From positions 1 through 64,000 of the forward strand of contig QHBJ01000034.1 in the NCBI GenBank assembly GCA_003243975.1: a stretch of 64,000 nt of DNA. Direction: 5' to 3'. A model generated the notes under the pieces. It searched no databases. It saw nothing but the letters and a program-made list of their open reading frames with translations, and was not told the DNA's origin. The position numbers and the translations under genes were made by a program. This document shows positions 32,960 to 42,236 of this stretch, piece after piece; the first letter of the stretch is position 1, and the number at the start of each line of letters is the position of its first letter. Source of the DNA: Candidatus Meridianibacter frigidus. GTDB taxonomy: Bacteria; Vulcanimicrobiota; Vulcanimicrobiia; Vulcanimicrobiales; Vulcanimicrobiaceae.

Positions 32960-33820
32960 TCAGCGTGGCGCCGCTAAACGCCCCGCAGCTTTGATTACGT
33001 TGCGCAGCAACGCAACGTTTGTGACCGGCCCTACGCCGCCCGGAACCGGCGTCAACGCACCGGCAACCGATGCAACGCTCGCAAAATCTACGTCGCCTTT
33101 GAGCACGCCTTCCACGATCGTCGTGCCCACGTCGATGATGGTGACGCCGGGTGTGATCATGTCACCGGTGATCAATCCCGGCACTCCGGTTGCCACTACT
33201 AGGACCTCGGCCATTCTCACGAAGGGCTGTAGATCCCGTGATTCCTTGTGCAGCACGGTGACGGTTGCGTCTTGTGCGAGCATCAACATCGCTACCGGCA
33301 ATCCAACGACCACGGACCGGCCCACCATGACAGCGCGCCGGCCCGCTAAAGGCCACGCGGGGCTGCGTTGCAGCAAGAGCATCACGGCGGCCGGAGTCGC
33401 CGGCACGAACTCGCTCCCGCTGCCGAAGGCCAAATGCCCTTGGTTCGTGGGATGGGTCCCATCGACGTCTTTGTCGACCGGAATCGCATCGGCGATGGAG
33501 CGTATCGAAAGGTGTTCGGGCAACGGCTGCTGCAGCATCACGCCGTGAATGGACGCATCGGCGGCCGCGCGTTCCAAGCGCGCGCGAACGGCCGAGGCCG
33601 TTGCGTCAAATGGCAATTCATCGATGAATACATCGATGCCGGCGTGCGCGCCCGTTCGCTGCAGATTTCGCACGTAGGCCACGCTGGACTCGTCCTTGCC
33701 GACCAGCGTTATCAGAAGGCGGGGATGAATCCCGCGCTCGCGGAGCGCACTACTTCGGGCGGCGAGCTCGGCGCGCAACTCGGTTGCGAGCGAGCGTCCG
33801 TCGATTCGTTGAGCCGGCAC
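32960..33820 (-). CDS. folD: Methylenetetrahydrofolate dehydrogenase/cyclohydrolase FolD
   Basis: About 286 residues from GTG 33820, where VPAQRIDGRSLATEL begins a normal FolD. The catalytic lysine region is SSVAYVRNLQRTG, followed by GVMLQQPLPEH, DVDGTHPTNQG and the NADP-loop VGRSVVVGLP; the end PVPGGVGPVTNVALL is typical. It interconverts methylene-, methenyl- and formyl-tetrahydrofolate. The further upstream frame is non-homologous. Divergent from the next plus-strand gene with 34 bases between starts. Confidence 0.95.
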   Translation of the reverse strand: MPAQRIDGRSLATELRAELAARSSALRERGIHPRLLITLVGKDESSVAYVRNLQRTGAHAGIDVFIDELPFDATASAVRARLERAAADASIHGVMLQQPLPEHLSIRSIADAIPVDKDVDGTHPTNQGHLAFGSGSEFVPATPAAVMLLLQRSPAWPLAGRRAVMVGRSVVVGLPVAMLMLAQDATVTVLHKESRDLQPFVRMAEVLVVATGVPGLITGDMITPGVTIIDVGTTIVEGVLKGDVDFASVASVAGALTPVPGGVGPVTNVALLRNVIKAAGRLAAPR

Positions 33821-33854
33821 GCCACCGCGCTTTCGTTTGGGCAAAGGAGCAACC

Positions 33855-34139
33855 CTGGAACACGTTCGCAGGGAGATTCGCATCGGTGAGACTTTCTCGG
33901 TTGCCGACTTCGAGCGCGCGTTCTTGTCGTTTGGTCAGATGTACCAAACGCGGCCGAGTCAAGTTCTGTGCAGCCCGGATGTTTTGGAGCGTTACTGCGC
34001 GCTTTTTGAGCGTGGCCCGGATGTTGCGCAGCGCCGTGAAGTGCGCTTCGAAGGGGTACGAATGGTTGCGGCTGTTCTGCCCTCCGGCATGATTGCATTC
34101 GAAGGTGAAGTCGACGAAGAACGCATGGGCGATTGGTGA
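33855..34139 (+). CDS. Hypothetical protein with apparent CTG start
   Basis: 94 residues, soluble alpha/beta, ending EDE-rich (GEVDEERMGDW). The motif GETFSVADFERAFLSFGQMY opens the protein. A CTG at 33855 stands 5 bases after a perfect AAAGGAG; the in-frame TTG 33837 has none, so CTG is preferred. No family recognised. It overlaps the thioredoxin gene by 7 bases, so both are co-translated. Confidence 0.65.
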   Translation: MEHVRREIRIGETFSVADFERAFLSFGQMYQTRPSQVLCSPDVLERYCALFERGPDVAQRREVRFEGVRMVAAVLPSGMIAFEGEVDEERMGDW

Positions 34140-34669
34140 ACCGCGCGCGCGTTCTTCCCATCGCATTGGCGGCGCTGCTCTTCGCAGCGGCACTGGTTGC
34201 GATTCTGGTGTCACTCGCGCACTCGCGCGTGCGCGGCGTGGGTCCGAGCGTCCTTGTCGGTTCACGTGCCGCCGATTATGCGCTGCTCGACCTGCGCGGC
34301 AGAACGGTATCGCTGGCCGCGTATAGCGGTAAGGTCGTGGTGCTGAACCTTTGGGCATCGTGGTGCCCCCCCTGCCGGCTGGAGATGCCCGATTTGGAGC
34401 GCTTGTACGAAAAAGAGCAGCGGCTAGGTCTGGTCGTGCTCGGCGTCAACGAAGGCGAATCAGCGCAGCGAGCGCGCGCATTTGGGGCCGCCCTGCACAT
34501 ACGTTTCCCGATCCTGCTGGACCAAGAGCAGCGGTTCGGGCGCGTTTACGCCGCGCTCGGCATCCCGACGACGATTGTGATCGACCGCGCGGGCTTCGTC
34601 GCCCGCGGCTTCGACGGCCCGCTCGATTACGACCAGATGGCGGCCGCGACATTACCGTTGCTGCGATAA
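34133..34669 (+). CDS. TlpA/ResA-type membrane-anchored thioredoxin
   Basis: 178 residues. N-terminal membrane anchor (VLPIALAALLFAAALVAIL), then a TlpA-like fold with active site ASWCPPCRLEM and the cis-Pro segment LGIPTTIVID. Such proteins reduce or isomerise disulfides, often in cytochrome c assembly, at the outer face of the inner membrane. Start is TTG 34133 or GTG 34136; overlap with the previous gene by 7 bases indicates coupling. Confidence 0.9.
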   Translation: MVNRARVLPIALAALLFAAALVAILVSLAHSRVRGVGPSVLVGSRAADYALLDLRGRTVSLAAYSGKVVVLNLWASWCPPCRLEMPDLERLYEKEQRLGLVVLGVNEGESAQRARAFGAALHIRFPILLDQEQRFGRVYAALGIPTTIVIDRAGFVARGFDGPLDYDQMAAATLPLLR

Positions 34670-34673
34670 GGCG

Positions 34674-35579
34674 ATGACGGCACCAATCGTTGGGACGGCG
34701 TGTGTGCTGCTGGTGCTTCTTCAAGATATCGTACCGGGCAAGAGCTGGTACCACAGCGGCGCATATGCTTGGGCGCTCATCCTATTGACCGCCGCGCTCG
34801 TGTGGCGCACCCGCGCCGCGCGACGCAATCGCGAATGTGCGGCCGGCATCGCAGTTGCCTCCGCGGGAGCCGCAGTCGTTGCCATTGCCGGTCTGGCGGC
34901 CACCCTCTTGGGTCCGGATACGCATACCATCATTCGCGCGCCCGCAGAGCGCATCCCCATCTCGGAGCCGCCGGGAGTCATCGCCTTTCCTTCGCTCGAC
35001 GCATTCGGCGCTGCCATCGAATTTACGCCGCAAGGCCGTTCGGCGTTCCGTGTAAGGGCTCGCCGTTATTTCGGGGCTTACATTTTCACATCTATGTCGC
35101 GGGACGTCGCGATTCTTAAGGCCGCGACCGCCGCCGACGCGCACCTGACGATAACGCAACCGGATAACTCCTCTTTCCTATCGCCCGTGTTACTCTTCAG
35201 CGGACAAAGCGAGATCGCGGGCCGCACGTTGCCGGTGGATTCCTTTGCCGTTCCTGCCTTACGCCGCTCCATTAAAGCCGTGCTCTTCTCCGCCCGCGCT
35301 ATCGCGCAGATGGATCCGGAAGTTTCGCGCGATCCGCGCCCGGGGGTGCTCTTTGCGGTGAACGATGAACGCGGCCGGCTCATTCCCGGGGCCATCCGGC
35401 TAGTGCGCAGCGGCGCACGCGCCACTATCGGCGGCCTCACTCTGGAGGTGGGTGTTGCAAGCTATCCAGCCGTCACCATAGCTGCGGCGCCGTACTGGCC
35501 GCTGTTGCTGCTGGGCTTGCTGCTCTATGCACTCGGCCTCGCGCTCGCGCTTCGCCGGTTAAAAATCCGTCACGCTTGA
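34674..35579 (+). CDS. Membrane protein following the thioredoxin gene (possibly cytochrome c biogenesis)
   Basis: 301 residues. Three N-terminal hydrophobic helices (residues 1 to about 85), a long extracytoplasmic stretch of about 180 residues and a C-terminal helix (YWPLLLLGLLLYALGLALAL). This layout vaguely recalls ResB, the partner of ResA-like thioredoxins, but no ResB motif is certain. ATG 4 bases after the thioredoxin stop. The end overlaps the TldE gene by 21 bases, converging. Confidence 0.65.
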   Translation: MTAPIVGTACVLLVLLQDIVPGKSWYHSGAYAWALILLTAALVWRTRAARRNRECAAGIAVASAGAAVVAIAGLAATLLGPDTHTIIRAPAERIPISEPPGVIAFPSLDAFGAAIEFTPQGRSAFRVRARRYFGAYIFTSMSRDVAILKAATAADAHLTITQPDNSSFLSPVLLFSGQSEIAGRTLPVDSFAVPALRRSIKAVLFSARAIAQMDPEVSRDPRPGVLFAVNDERGRLIPGAIRLVRSGARATIGGLTLEVGVASYPAVTIAAAPYWPLLLLGLLLYALGLALALRRLKIRHA

Positions 35580-36890
35580 AAAACAGAAGCGATCGATTTT
35601 CACAGCCGGCACCACCGTTGAATAGAAGTAGCTTCCGGTACGGCGCAGTTCATTAGAGAGTTCGCAGGATCTCATCGCCTCGAGAATGCTTTGGTTGAAG
35701 CGCATATTGCGCACGCCGCCCGCAATCTTTCCATCTTCGATCAGAAAGGTTCCATCCCGCGTCATTCCGGTTACGATTGTGCGCCGCTGATCCACCGGCC
35801 GAATATACCAAAAGCGGCTCACCAGCAACCCGCGCTGCGTCTCGGAGATCAACTCCTGCCTGGATTTGGAGCCCGGTAATACCACCGTGCTCCGCGGCAT
35901 AGGCCCGGCCGCATTCGGTGCTGGCAGCGCATGCCCCGTGTTGGGCCGTTGTAGCTTGGCCGCCCAATGGCTGTCCGTTACCACAGTGCGTCCGATGCCG
36001 TTTTCGATTAATGCAAGACGTTGGGTCGGCGCGCCTTCGAAATCGAACGGCATCCGGGGCGCAAGCGGATGGCTGAAGTCATCCCAGATGTTGACATTCT
36101 CGCTCATGTAGCGGCGGTCTATGCCGTCGCACAGAAATGATGAGCCCTCATCGTAAGCCTGCGCCGAGAAATGATCGATCAGGTACGAAAATAGCTCGCC
36201 GAAGGCCGGCGGCTCCAGGATTACCGTCCACAATCCCGGTTTGACCGGTTCGGGCGCCTTCGAATGCGTGGCTTTGCTGGCCGCGACTTTGGCTGCGGCG
36301 CTTGCATCGACTTGGTCGATGTCGTGATCGAAGGCCTCGGCGTAGCCCGTTGAATCGGCGGCATTCATCTTCACGTTAAGGCCTGCGTCCGACGTATCGA
36401 AGGACGCAAGTACGCCGGTTGAGTTGGCAACCGTGACGCCCTGTGCGGAGTTCGTCAAGAAGCCCGCGCACCAGAGTTCGCTCGCGTAAGCCATTTCGAA
36501 GACGTCACTGACCATATGTGCCCGGCGATGCGCGGTGGCCTGCGCGGTAGCAGAAATATAGGCATCGTGCACGGTGGCATAAGGCGCCTTTTCGGGCAGG
36601 GCCGTTTCTACATCGGATTTCGGCGCGAGCTTTGCTAGTTCGATTGCGCGGCGCGCGGCCGCGCGAAGCGATCCGTCATCCAAGGCATTGGTTCGCGCCA
36701 CGCCCGTCCGTGAATCGCAGACGGCGCGAATCGAAACGGTCGTATCGGCATAAGCGACGTTTTGATGAATGGCGTTGTGCGTGAAGCGCGTTAGCGCGGA
36801 GTTATCGTGAAGTACCAGGGCTTCGGCGGCATCGCAGTCACACATCGCCAGCACGTGCTGCGCTAGATGCTCGCGTGCGCTCTTATCCAC
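35559..36890 (-). CDS. TldE/PmbA-type subunit of a TldD/E metalloprotease
   Basis: 443 residues of the PmbA/TldD family. The conserved pattern is visible: RAVCDSRTGVARTN near residues 53-66, then the central SYLIDHFSAQAYDEGSSF and the C-terminal GMTRDGTFLIEDGKIAGGVRNMRFNQ split by family residues. In TldD/E, only TldD carries the zinc motif and E is the partner; no HExxxH is present here, consistent with TldE. Overlaps the tldD gene by 8 bases. Function: peptide processing, in known cases of microcin-type or RiPP precursors. Confidence 0.88.
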   Translation of the reverse strand: MDKSAREHLAQHVLAMCDCDAAEALVLHDNSALTRFTHNAIHQNVAYADTTVSIRAVCDSRTGVARTNALDDGSLRAAARRAIELAKLAPKSDVETALPEKAPYATVHDAYISATAQATAHRRAHMVSDVFEMAYASELWCAGFLTNSAQGVTVANSTGVLASFDTSDAGLNVKMNAADSTGYAEAFDHDIDQVDASAAAKVAASKATHSKAPEPVKPGLWTVILEPPAFGELFSYLIDHFSAQAYDEGSSFLCDGIDRRYMSENVNIWDDFSHPLAPRMPFDFEGAPTQRLALIENGIGRTVVTDSHWAAKLQRPNTGHALPAPNAAGPMPRSTVVLPGSKSRQELISETQRGLLVSRFWYIRPVDQRRTIVTGMTRDGTFLIEDGKIAGGVRNMRFNQSILEAMRSCELSNELRRTGSYFYSTVVPAVKIDRFCFSSVTDF

Positions 36891-38334
36891 CGTAGCCGAC
36901 GCCTACTTGAACCGCCCGAAATCGCGCTGGCGCGGCGCATTGCGCCGTGCGTCCGACTTGCATCGGCTCCCCTTTTCCGCAATGCGGCGTTCCCCACGCA
37001 TTCCACGAGTTTTCGTCGGCGACGGCGTCACACGAACCCCAAAAGACGGGCGTAACGCCGCCGTAGGTTGGATTCTTGAACATGCGGCCGCGCTTGCCGT
37101 TCTTGATCTCCCAGCCGATCTGGCAGCCAAACTGAAAGTTCAAGCGATGATCGTCAATCGACCACGAGCGATTGGATTCCATGTAGAGCCCATCTTTGAC
37201 GTCATCGAAGAGACGCTCGAACGGCGTCTCTCCAGGCAAGAGATTGAGATTGCACATGCGGATCATCGGCACGAACTCCCAGCTCTGCGCTCGCACGCAG
37301 GCGGTGCTTTGTGCGCCGATCGCGCGCGCCGTGTCGTTCGAGGACTCATATCCAACGAGTATGCCGTTGCGGATGATGTCTGAGACGATGCTGCGCGTGC
37401 CTTCGTCGTCATAGCCCACGGTTGCCAACCCCCCGGGCAGCGTGTTGTCGATGATGATGTTCACAAGTTCGGAACCGTAGCGTAGCCTGCCAAGCTGCGC
37501 GATCTCCAGGAAGCTGGTGCCCGAGAAGTTGGCTTCCCATCCCATGACGCGGTCCAGCTCGGCGGGGTGCCCGCACGATTCGTGAATCTGCAGCGACATC
37601 TGCGAACCGCCCAAGATAACGTCGCGCGAGCCCGACGGGCATTGTGTTGCGTCCAGCAGTTGCACCGCCTCCTCGGCGATGCGGACGGCATTCTCTTGCA
37701 GCCGTGCTTCTTGAACGATCTCCCAGCCGCCCGATTTGTAGAGTCCGATGTCGCCTGGAAACGAGCGCGACTGCATCTCGCCGTTGGCCACGGCAATCGC
37801 CTCCATCCCACTGCCGCTCTGCACAATCGATTGTTCGATGCGCGAACCGGTGGAACTGTAAAACGTCTTCTCCACGTGCCACAAGTCGATCCATGCGCGC
37901 CCGACCGAAATTCGCGGATCGACGTGCAAGAGTTTCTCCGCTTGCAAGAGCAGATTTACGCGCTCGCCAAGCGGAATGCTGAAGGGATCCAGTTCCGTCT
38001 GGGTCACGAAACGGTCGACGTGCGCCTGATGCGGCGGATCACCGAAGCGCTGCCGCGCGATAGCGGCGCCGGCTGCAGCAATCTCTACCGCTCGTCCGGC
38101 TGTTCGATCAATTCCGGAGCCGCTGAAATCAGAGGAGGCGGAGAATCCCCACGCTCCGTCCACGAGCGCGCGAATACCGTAACCGTGACTGGTCGCGTCC
38201 GAGAGCGTCGCTACCGCGCCATTGCGCACCTCGATGCGTTCGCTGCGCGAGTTTTCATAGCGGATGTCAGTGTACCGCGCGCCGCGCACGGCAGCGGTAT
38301 CTATCGCGCGCTTGGCAAAGGCATCGAAGCTCAT
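36883..38334 (-). CDS. TldD-type zinc metalloprotease subunit
   Basis: 483 residues. Zinc site IHESCGHPAELD (HExxxH), followed by LVNIIIDNTLPGGLATVGYDDEG split across the conserved core and the C-terminal RMCNLNLLPGE. TldD/E heterodimers are peptidases that trim unstructured peptides. Starts 4 bases inside the end of the phosphodiester glycosidase gene (ATGG-type overlap) and overlaps tldE by 8. The TldD and TldE pair belongs to the same transcript. Confidence 0.92.
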   Translation of the reverse strand: MSFDAFAKRAIDTAAVRGARYTDIRYENSRSERIEVRNGAVATLSDATSHGYGIRALVDGAWGFSASSDFSGSGIDRTAGRAVEIAAAGAAIARQRFGDPPHQAHVDRFVTQTELDPFSIPLGERVNLLLQAEKLLHVDPRISVGRAWIDLWHVEKTFYSSTGSRIEQSIVQSGSGMEAIAVANGEMQSRSFPGDIGLYKSGGWEIVQEARLQENAVRIAEEAVQLLDATQCPSGSRDVILGGSQMSLQIHESCGHPAELDRVMGWEANFSGTSFLEIAQLGRLRYGSELVNIIIDNTLPGGLATVGYDDEGTRSIVSDIIRNGILVGYESSNDTARAIGAQSTACVRAQSWEFVPMIRMCNLNLLPGETPFERLFDDVKDGLYMESNRSWSIDDHRLNFQFGCQIGWEIKNGKRGRMFKNPTYGGVTPVFWGSCDAVADENSWNAWGTPHCGKGEPMQVGRTAQCAAPARFRAVQVGVGYGG

Positions 38335-40448
38335 GGTGCGGGGCCTGCTTCAATCACGCGCATATTGCGCACAGAAATCTGTCCGGCAGCGCGTACCGGT
38401 GCGCCTCCCAGCGCACTAAGAACGTATATGCTGTGCAACCGCGCCGGTTGTGCCAGCGAGATCGGGAAACGAACGTCGCGTGTTTGCCAACCCTGCCAAC
38501 TCACTCTTCCGCTCGTCAAGAATACTCGTTCGTTGATTGCGTTGACCAACGAGAGGCGTAGCATCTCGCCATTGCCATCACCCTTCAGCTCGAACCGCAA
38601 CCCGATTGCGCCGGGCGGGAGCGGCCGATCGCCTACCATGGTCGCCGAACGTTCCCCGCTGGTGAAATCATATTGCAGAGTAATACATACCGCGCACTCG
38701 GCACCGAAGAGAACGCTGCCCGGGCCTCCCGCAGGTGCGCTGACGAACTTCCACTGCGTGGACATTTGCAGTGTTGTTTCGTGCTCGCCCACGCTTACCG
38801 ATTGCGCTGCGGCAGTCACACCGACCCGAACCTCCACGCGAGCGTTCTGAGCGGCGGCAATGAAGCGGCCATCGTCTGAAATCGCGCCGTGCGTGGTGGT
38901 CCACGCCAGCTTGCGCGGCAGCGCCACCTCGAAGCCGGACGTATCAAAGCCGCGGGCCGTAAACTGTATCGCTTCGCTCGCGTGGGCGGCATGCGCGCCG
39001 TGTGGTTCGATCTCGATTCGCGCCGGGCGCTCTAGAATCTCGACCGGAACTTGTGCGGCCAGGCGCCCTTCACGTAAGTTGAGCCTTCCGGTTGCAGGGT
39101 GCAGAGCGGTGAAAATGTTCGCACGCAAGGTTCCCGCATTTATCGGGCTCGTCGTACCGCCGGCCTCTCCCGAACCGTGCCCCAGAAAGTGACCCGCCGC
39201 ATCGGTGATGGATTCTTGCAGGGGGACCTGCGCGCCGGGAACTGCGCGAATGATTGGCGGGCGAACGACCAGGAAAGCGGCCGGCCCGACGGGCGCATCG
39301 CTGTAAACGAAGAGGCCATCGGCCACGGGCCGCTCCGAGCCGTCGGAAGGCGAGTTCCGGATGCCCGGCTGCGGATCGCCCAGGCGGCGCGTCACCAGCG
39401 TAGACGAACCGCCGCCATCGAACGAAAGCCCCTCCGCGGCGCCTAGTGCCAATAGCAAGGAAGTAAATTCGTTGCGTGAGAGGCCGATGGAGATTTGCGG
39501 CTGGCGCCCATCGACTTCAAGAAGAAGAAGCGTACCGTCGTTGCGAAGCGCGGCGCCGGAAATGGGGATGCGCGAACGCCCTTCCAATTCAGCCGGCGCG
39601 TCGTTTTCGAAAAACCGCGTGCCGTTCTGCAACAACAGCGGGCCGCCCCCAACGGCCATTACGATCTGGTCGAAGGATGGCTCCGGCGCGACGGTTACCA
39701 CGTCGCCGATCTCCGGGACGCCAACGGTTTCGGTGGCCGCTCCGCCAAGCACGAGCGCATACGATGGCCCGACGCGTTGCTGTTCGCCGGCAATGGTTCG
39801 CACGCGAAAGCGGCGCGACGGCGGGCTTTCCAGCGGATCGAGGAACACGACCATCGCGCCCGCGGGTGCGGCGAACGAGCCCAAGAGCGGCGTAACCAAG
39901 ACACCACCGCCTTTGGGCGGCAGATCGTTGACGCCGTCAAGTGCGATCGGAACCGTGCCAACGTTCACGGTTCCACCAAAGGCGATCGGCCGCATCAGCA
40001 CGGTCCGGTCGCGCAGCACGGCCAGCGCGCCGTGCGAATTCGGTGTCTTGAGAAGCTGGCCGCCGCGCATGAGGATGCCTAGTGGCTCGTTGGTATTGCC
40101 GATGTCGAAATAATCCGCGTTCAACCCGGCAACCGCTTTGGTGCGCACGGCCATGGAAGATGTCGTTTCGCCTGCAGAGATGAGAGAGTCGTGCGCCACG
40201 ACCGAATCGATGCGCACCGTTGGTTCGTGCAGGTCAACTTGAACGACGTGAACTTGAAGCGGACCATCTTTAGTGAGCAGTGAGTAGTTTGCGTAGCGAA
40301 TCCCCGGCGCCACGAACTCGGTGGTGAACGCGTTCGAAACGATTGCGGGAAACGGTTGGGGCGGATGGAGCGAGCCGGGAAGAGTAGCGCCGCCGGCGCT
40401 TGCCGCGCACAGCAGCCAAACGGCAAGCACGTAGGGAATGCGTCGCAT
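38331..40448 (-). CDS. Exported phosphodiester glycosidase (NAGPA-domain) protein
   Basis: 705 residues. Signal peptide at the N-terminus (YVLAVWLLCAASAGGA). Residues about 45-395 contain the NAGPA/DUF2233 domain: LNADYFD, GILMRGGQLL, AAPAGAMVVFLDP, and AEGLSFDGGGSSTLV towards its end; this fold cleaves N-acetylglucosamine-1-phosphodiester bonds on glycans. The rest (400-705) is a beta-sandwich region with Pro/Val repeats resembling surface adhesion or carbohydrate-binding modules. It lies in an operon with the beta-propeller upstream and TldD/E downstream, so a surface-modification role is plausible. Confidence 0.85.
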   Translation of the reverse strand: MRRIPYVLAVWLLCAASAGGATLPGSLHPPQPFPAIVSNAFTTEFVAPGIRYANYSLLTKDGPLQVHVVQVDLHEPTVRIDSVVAHDSLISAGETTSSMAVRTKAVAGLNADYFDIGNTNEPLGILMRGGQLLKTPNSHGALAVLRDRTVLMRPIAFGGTVNVGTVPIALDGVNDLPPKGGGVLVTPLLGSFAAPAGAMVVFLDPLESPPSRRFRVRTIAGEQQRVGPSYALVLGGAATETVGVPEIGDVVTVAPEPSFDQIVMAVGGGPLLLQNGTRFFENDAPAELEGRSRIPISGAALRNDGTLLLLEVDGRQPQISIGLSRNEFTSLLLALGAAEGLSFDGGGSSTLVTRRLGDPQPGIRNSPSDGSERPVADGLFVYSDAPVGPAAFLVVRPPIIRAVPGAQVPLQESITDAAGHFLGHGSGEAGGTTSPINAGTLRANIFTALHPATGRLNLREGRLAAQVPVEILERPARIEIEPHGAHAAHASEAIQFTARGFDTSGFEVALPRKLAWTTTHGAISDDGRFIAAAQNARVEVRVGVTAAAQSVSVGEHETTLQMSTQWKFVSAPAGGPGSVLFGAECAVCITLQYDFTSGERSATMVGDRPLPPGAIGLRFELKGDGNGEMLRLSLVNAINERVFLTSGRVSWQGWQTRDVRFPISLAQPARLHSIYVLSALGGAPVRAAGQISVRNMRVIEAGPAP

Positions 40449-40452
40449 GAGG

Positions 40453-41727
40453 TTAGGGCGGGGTTGCTACGCTTAGCGGATACGCTCCTGTGGCGAATGG
40501 TGTGCCGCGTATGGGCAGCAGCGAGTCAGCGTCAAAGACTGCCACCTTATTGGCCCTCGCACATGGGACGTACAGACGGCGCGTTCGCTGATCGAGATGC
40601 GGCAGCCACGGCACCGCGCATGCTCTCAACGGAGCATGCTCCCGGCGCAGGGTGGTCGCGCTCAGCACATAGACTTGTCCGCTGTCCTCGTCGGTGACAA
40701 AGAGCCGCTGCCTGCGAACGTCGTACGCTGCGCCAAGCGGAAAGGCAATCGGTGCGGAACGCGCGATGATGCGGCCGCGCGTCGGCGCGAGGTCGATGAG
40801 CACGACGAAGCCGCCGTCTTTGTGCATCTCGCGATCCTGATTCGAGACGGCAAATAGGCGGTTTCGCTGCGGGTCAACCGCAATTCCAAAGGTGCGTGCG
40901 ACCGTTGGAATGGTTCGCGTGACGCCCAGCGTGCGGGTATCTATTTCGGTGACGCTTGCGTCGTTGACGTTTCCCACGAAGATGCGGTGCCGGCGTTCGT
41001 CGAGCGCCAGTCCTTCGGCAGTGATGCCCGTCTCCACTCGCGTTACTTGCGTGCCGCGAATACGGGTTAACGCGCCGCGGCCACCGCCCACATCACGGTT
41101 CGATACGAAAACGGAGCCTTCGCGCGAGTCGAAGGCCACTTCGTTCCCCAGCGGAACGCCGGGAGCTTGCTGCATGCCCCACGGATCCCGAAGGATGCGA
41201 AAGAACGTCGATCCGTCGGTCGCACACGTGTATATATTGCCCCTCTCGTCCATCGCAACGCCGGCCGGCGCGCCGCTGAATGCCTGAAGGCCCAGCATCG
41301 AAAAGTCGCGCATGCCATGCAGTGCGATGCCGCTATAGTAGGTAGCCACGGCGATCAGGCCGGCGGTTGGGGCAGGCGCGGGAACGATCTGTAGTTCGCT
41401 CAGCGCGAAGGCCTGCTGCGATGCGGCAACCACCGACACGTCTTGCGGAGATCGCACTTCCGGTGCAACATAGATGCCGTTCTCCAAGTGTCCGGCTCCG
41501 ATGAGGGAGAGCGCGTATCCTGCGCTCGCACCTTGCACTACGATCGGGACGCGGCTTTGCGCGAAGTAGGGGCCGGCCGGAGTGGTGATGGCGAAGCTGC
41601 CTTGAGCTCGGTGGTCGCGATGCGCGGTTGCCGCAGTGGTTGTCAGCAGGGCCGCCGTCGCGGCCAGAATTCGAACCGTGCTAGAGATGCTTGAGTACGC
41701 CGATGACCATGAACACAACGCCGGCAA
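40453..41727 (-). CDS. Exported beta-propeller (YncE/NHL-like) protein
   Basis: 424 residues. Repeats such as GVAMDERGNIYT, GLALDERRHRIFVGN, GIAVDPQRNRLFAVSN and AAYDVRRQRLFVTD indicate a six- or seven-blade propeller of the YncE/SMP-30 type; ligand unknown. An N-terminal hydrophobic stretch (RILAATAALLTTTAATA) looks like a signal peptide. The start is uncertain: ATG 41727 overlaps the DUF4337 gene end by 47 bases, and no ribosome site is clear. Five bases from the NAGPA gene start. Confidence 0.75.
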   Translation of the reverse strand: MPALCSWSSAYSSISSTVRILAATAALLTTTAATAHRDHRAQGSFAITTPAGPYFAQSRVPIVVQGASAGYALSLIGAGHLENGIYVAPEVRSPQDVSVVAASQQAFALSELQIVPAPAPTAGLIAVATYYSGIALHGMRDFSMLGLQAFSGAPAGVAMDERGNIYTCATDGSTFFRILRDPWGMQQAPGVPLGNEVAFDSREGSVFVSNRDVGGGRGALTRIRGTQVTRVETGITAEGLALDERRHRIFVGNVNDASVTEIDTRTLGVTRTIPTVARTFGIAVDPQRNRLFAVSNQDREMHKDGGFVVLIDLAPTRGRIIARSAPIAFPLGAAYDVRRQRLFVTDEDSGQVYVLSATTLRREHAPLRACAVPWLPHLDQRTRRLYVPCARANKVAVFDADSLLPIRGTPFATGAYPLSVATPP

Positions 41728-42223
41728 CAGCTAAGCCGCCTGCAGTCCACAGAAGCATCTGATTCGATGCCAGGGCCGAAATCGACACAAAAACGATGGC
41801 AATCTCCAACAGTGTAACGGCAATTTCGACGGTTTCGAAGGCGCTTAACGCGCGCGCCGATGAAGCTTCGTAGCCCTCCGCGCGCTGTTCGAGCTGTCGC
41901 GCGTTAGAGAGCACCGGCTGCGCGGCTGCATTCTCGGATTTGGCAACGCCCGCAAACTTCGTTCGTGTGTTTGCGCCACCCACGCCGGCATCGCCCAGCG
42001 CCGAATACAGGTGGTATTTGATGCGCTTCGATTCATAGTAGTTGTAGGCGTCGGAAGCTCGCGATTGCGCCAGAATGGCTTCGTTCTTTTCAATGAGCGC
42101 CGTTGTGGAACGGCTGTGGGCGATCATCGTCGCCAGCGCTGCCAGCACTGCGAAGAGCGCGGCCAAAACCGCGACCGTGCGGTTCTCGCGGGTTTGGGCC
42201 GTCCGTTCCTTCGTCTCTTCCAT
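41681..42223 (-). CDS. DUF4337-type membrane protein
   Basis: 180 residues. N-terminal helix (NRTVAVLAALFAVLAALATM), a coiled stretch with RASDAYNYYESKRIKYHLYS in the middle and two C-terminal helices (VEIAVTLLEIAIVFVSISAL and WTAGGLAVAGVVFMVIG). The pattern fits DUF4337, a poorly understood envelope protein. ATG 42223 begins 14 bases after the nitrilase stop. Longer upstream starts lie inside the nitrilase gene. Confidence 0.8.
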   Translation of the reverse strand: MEETKERTAQTRENRTVAVLAALFAVLAALATMIAHSRSTTALIEKNEAILAQSRASDAYNYYESKRIKYHLYSALGDAGVGGANTRTKFAGVAKSENAAAQPVLSNARQLEQRAEGYEASSARALSAFETVEIAVTLLEIAIVFVSISALASNQMLLWTAGGLAVAGVVFMVIGVLKHL

Positions 42224-42236
42224 CGTGCGATGTGCG

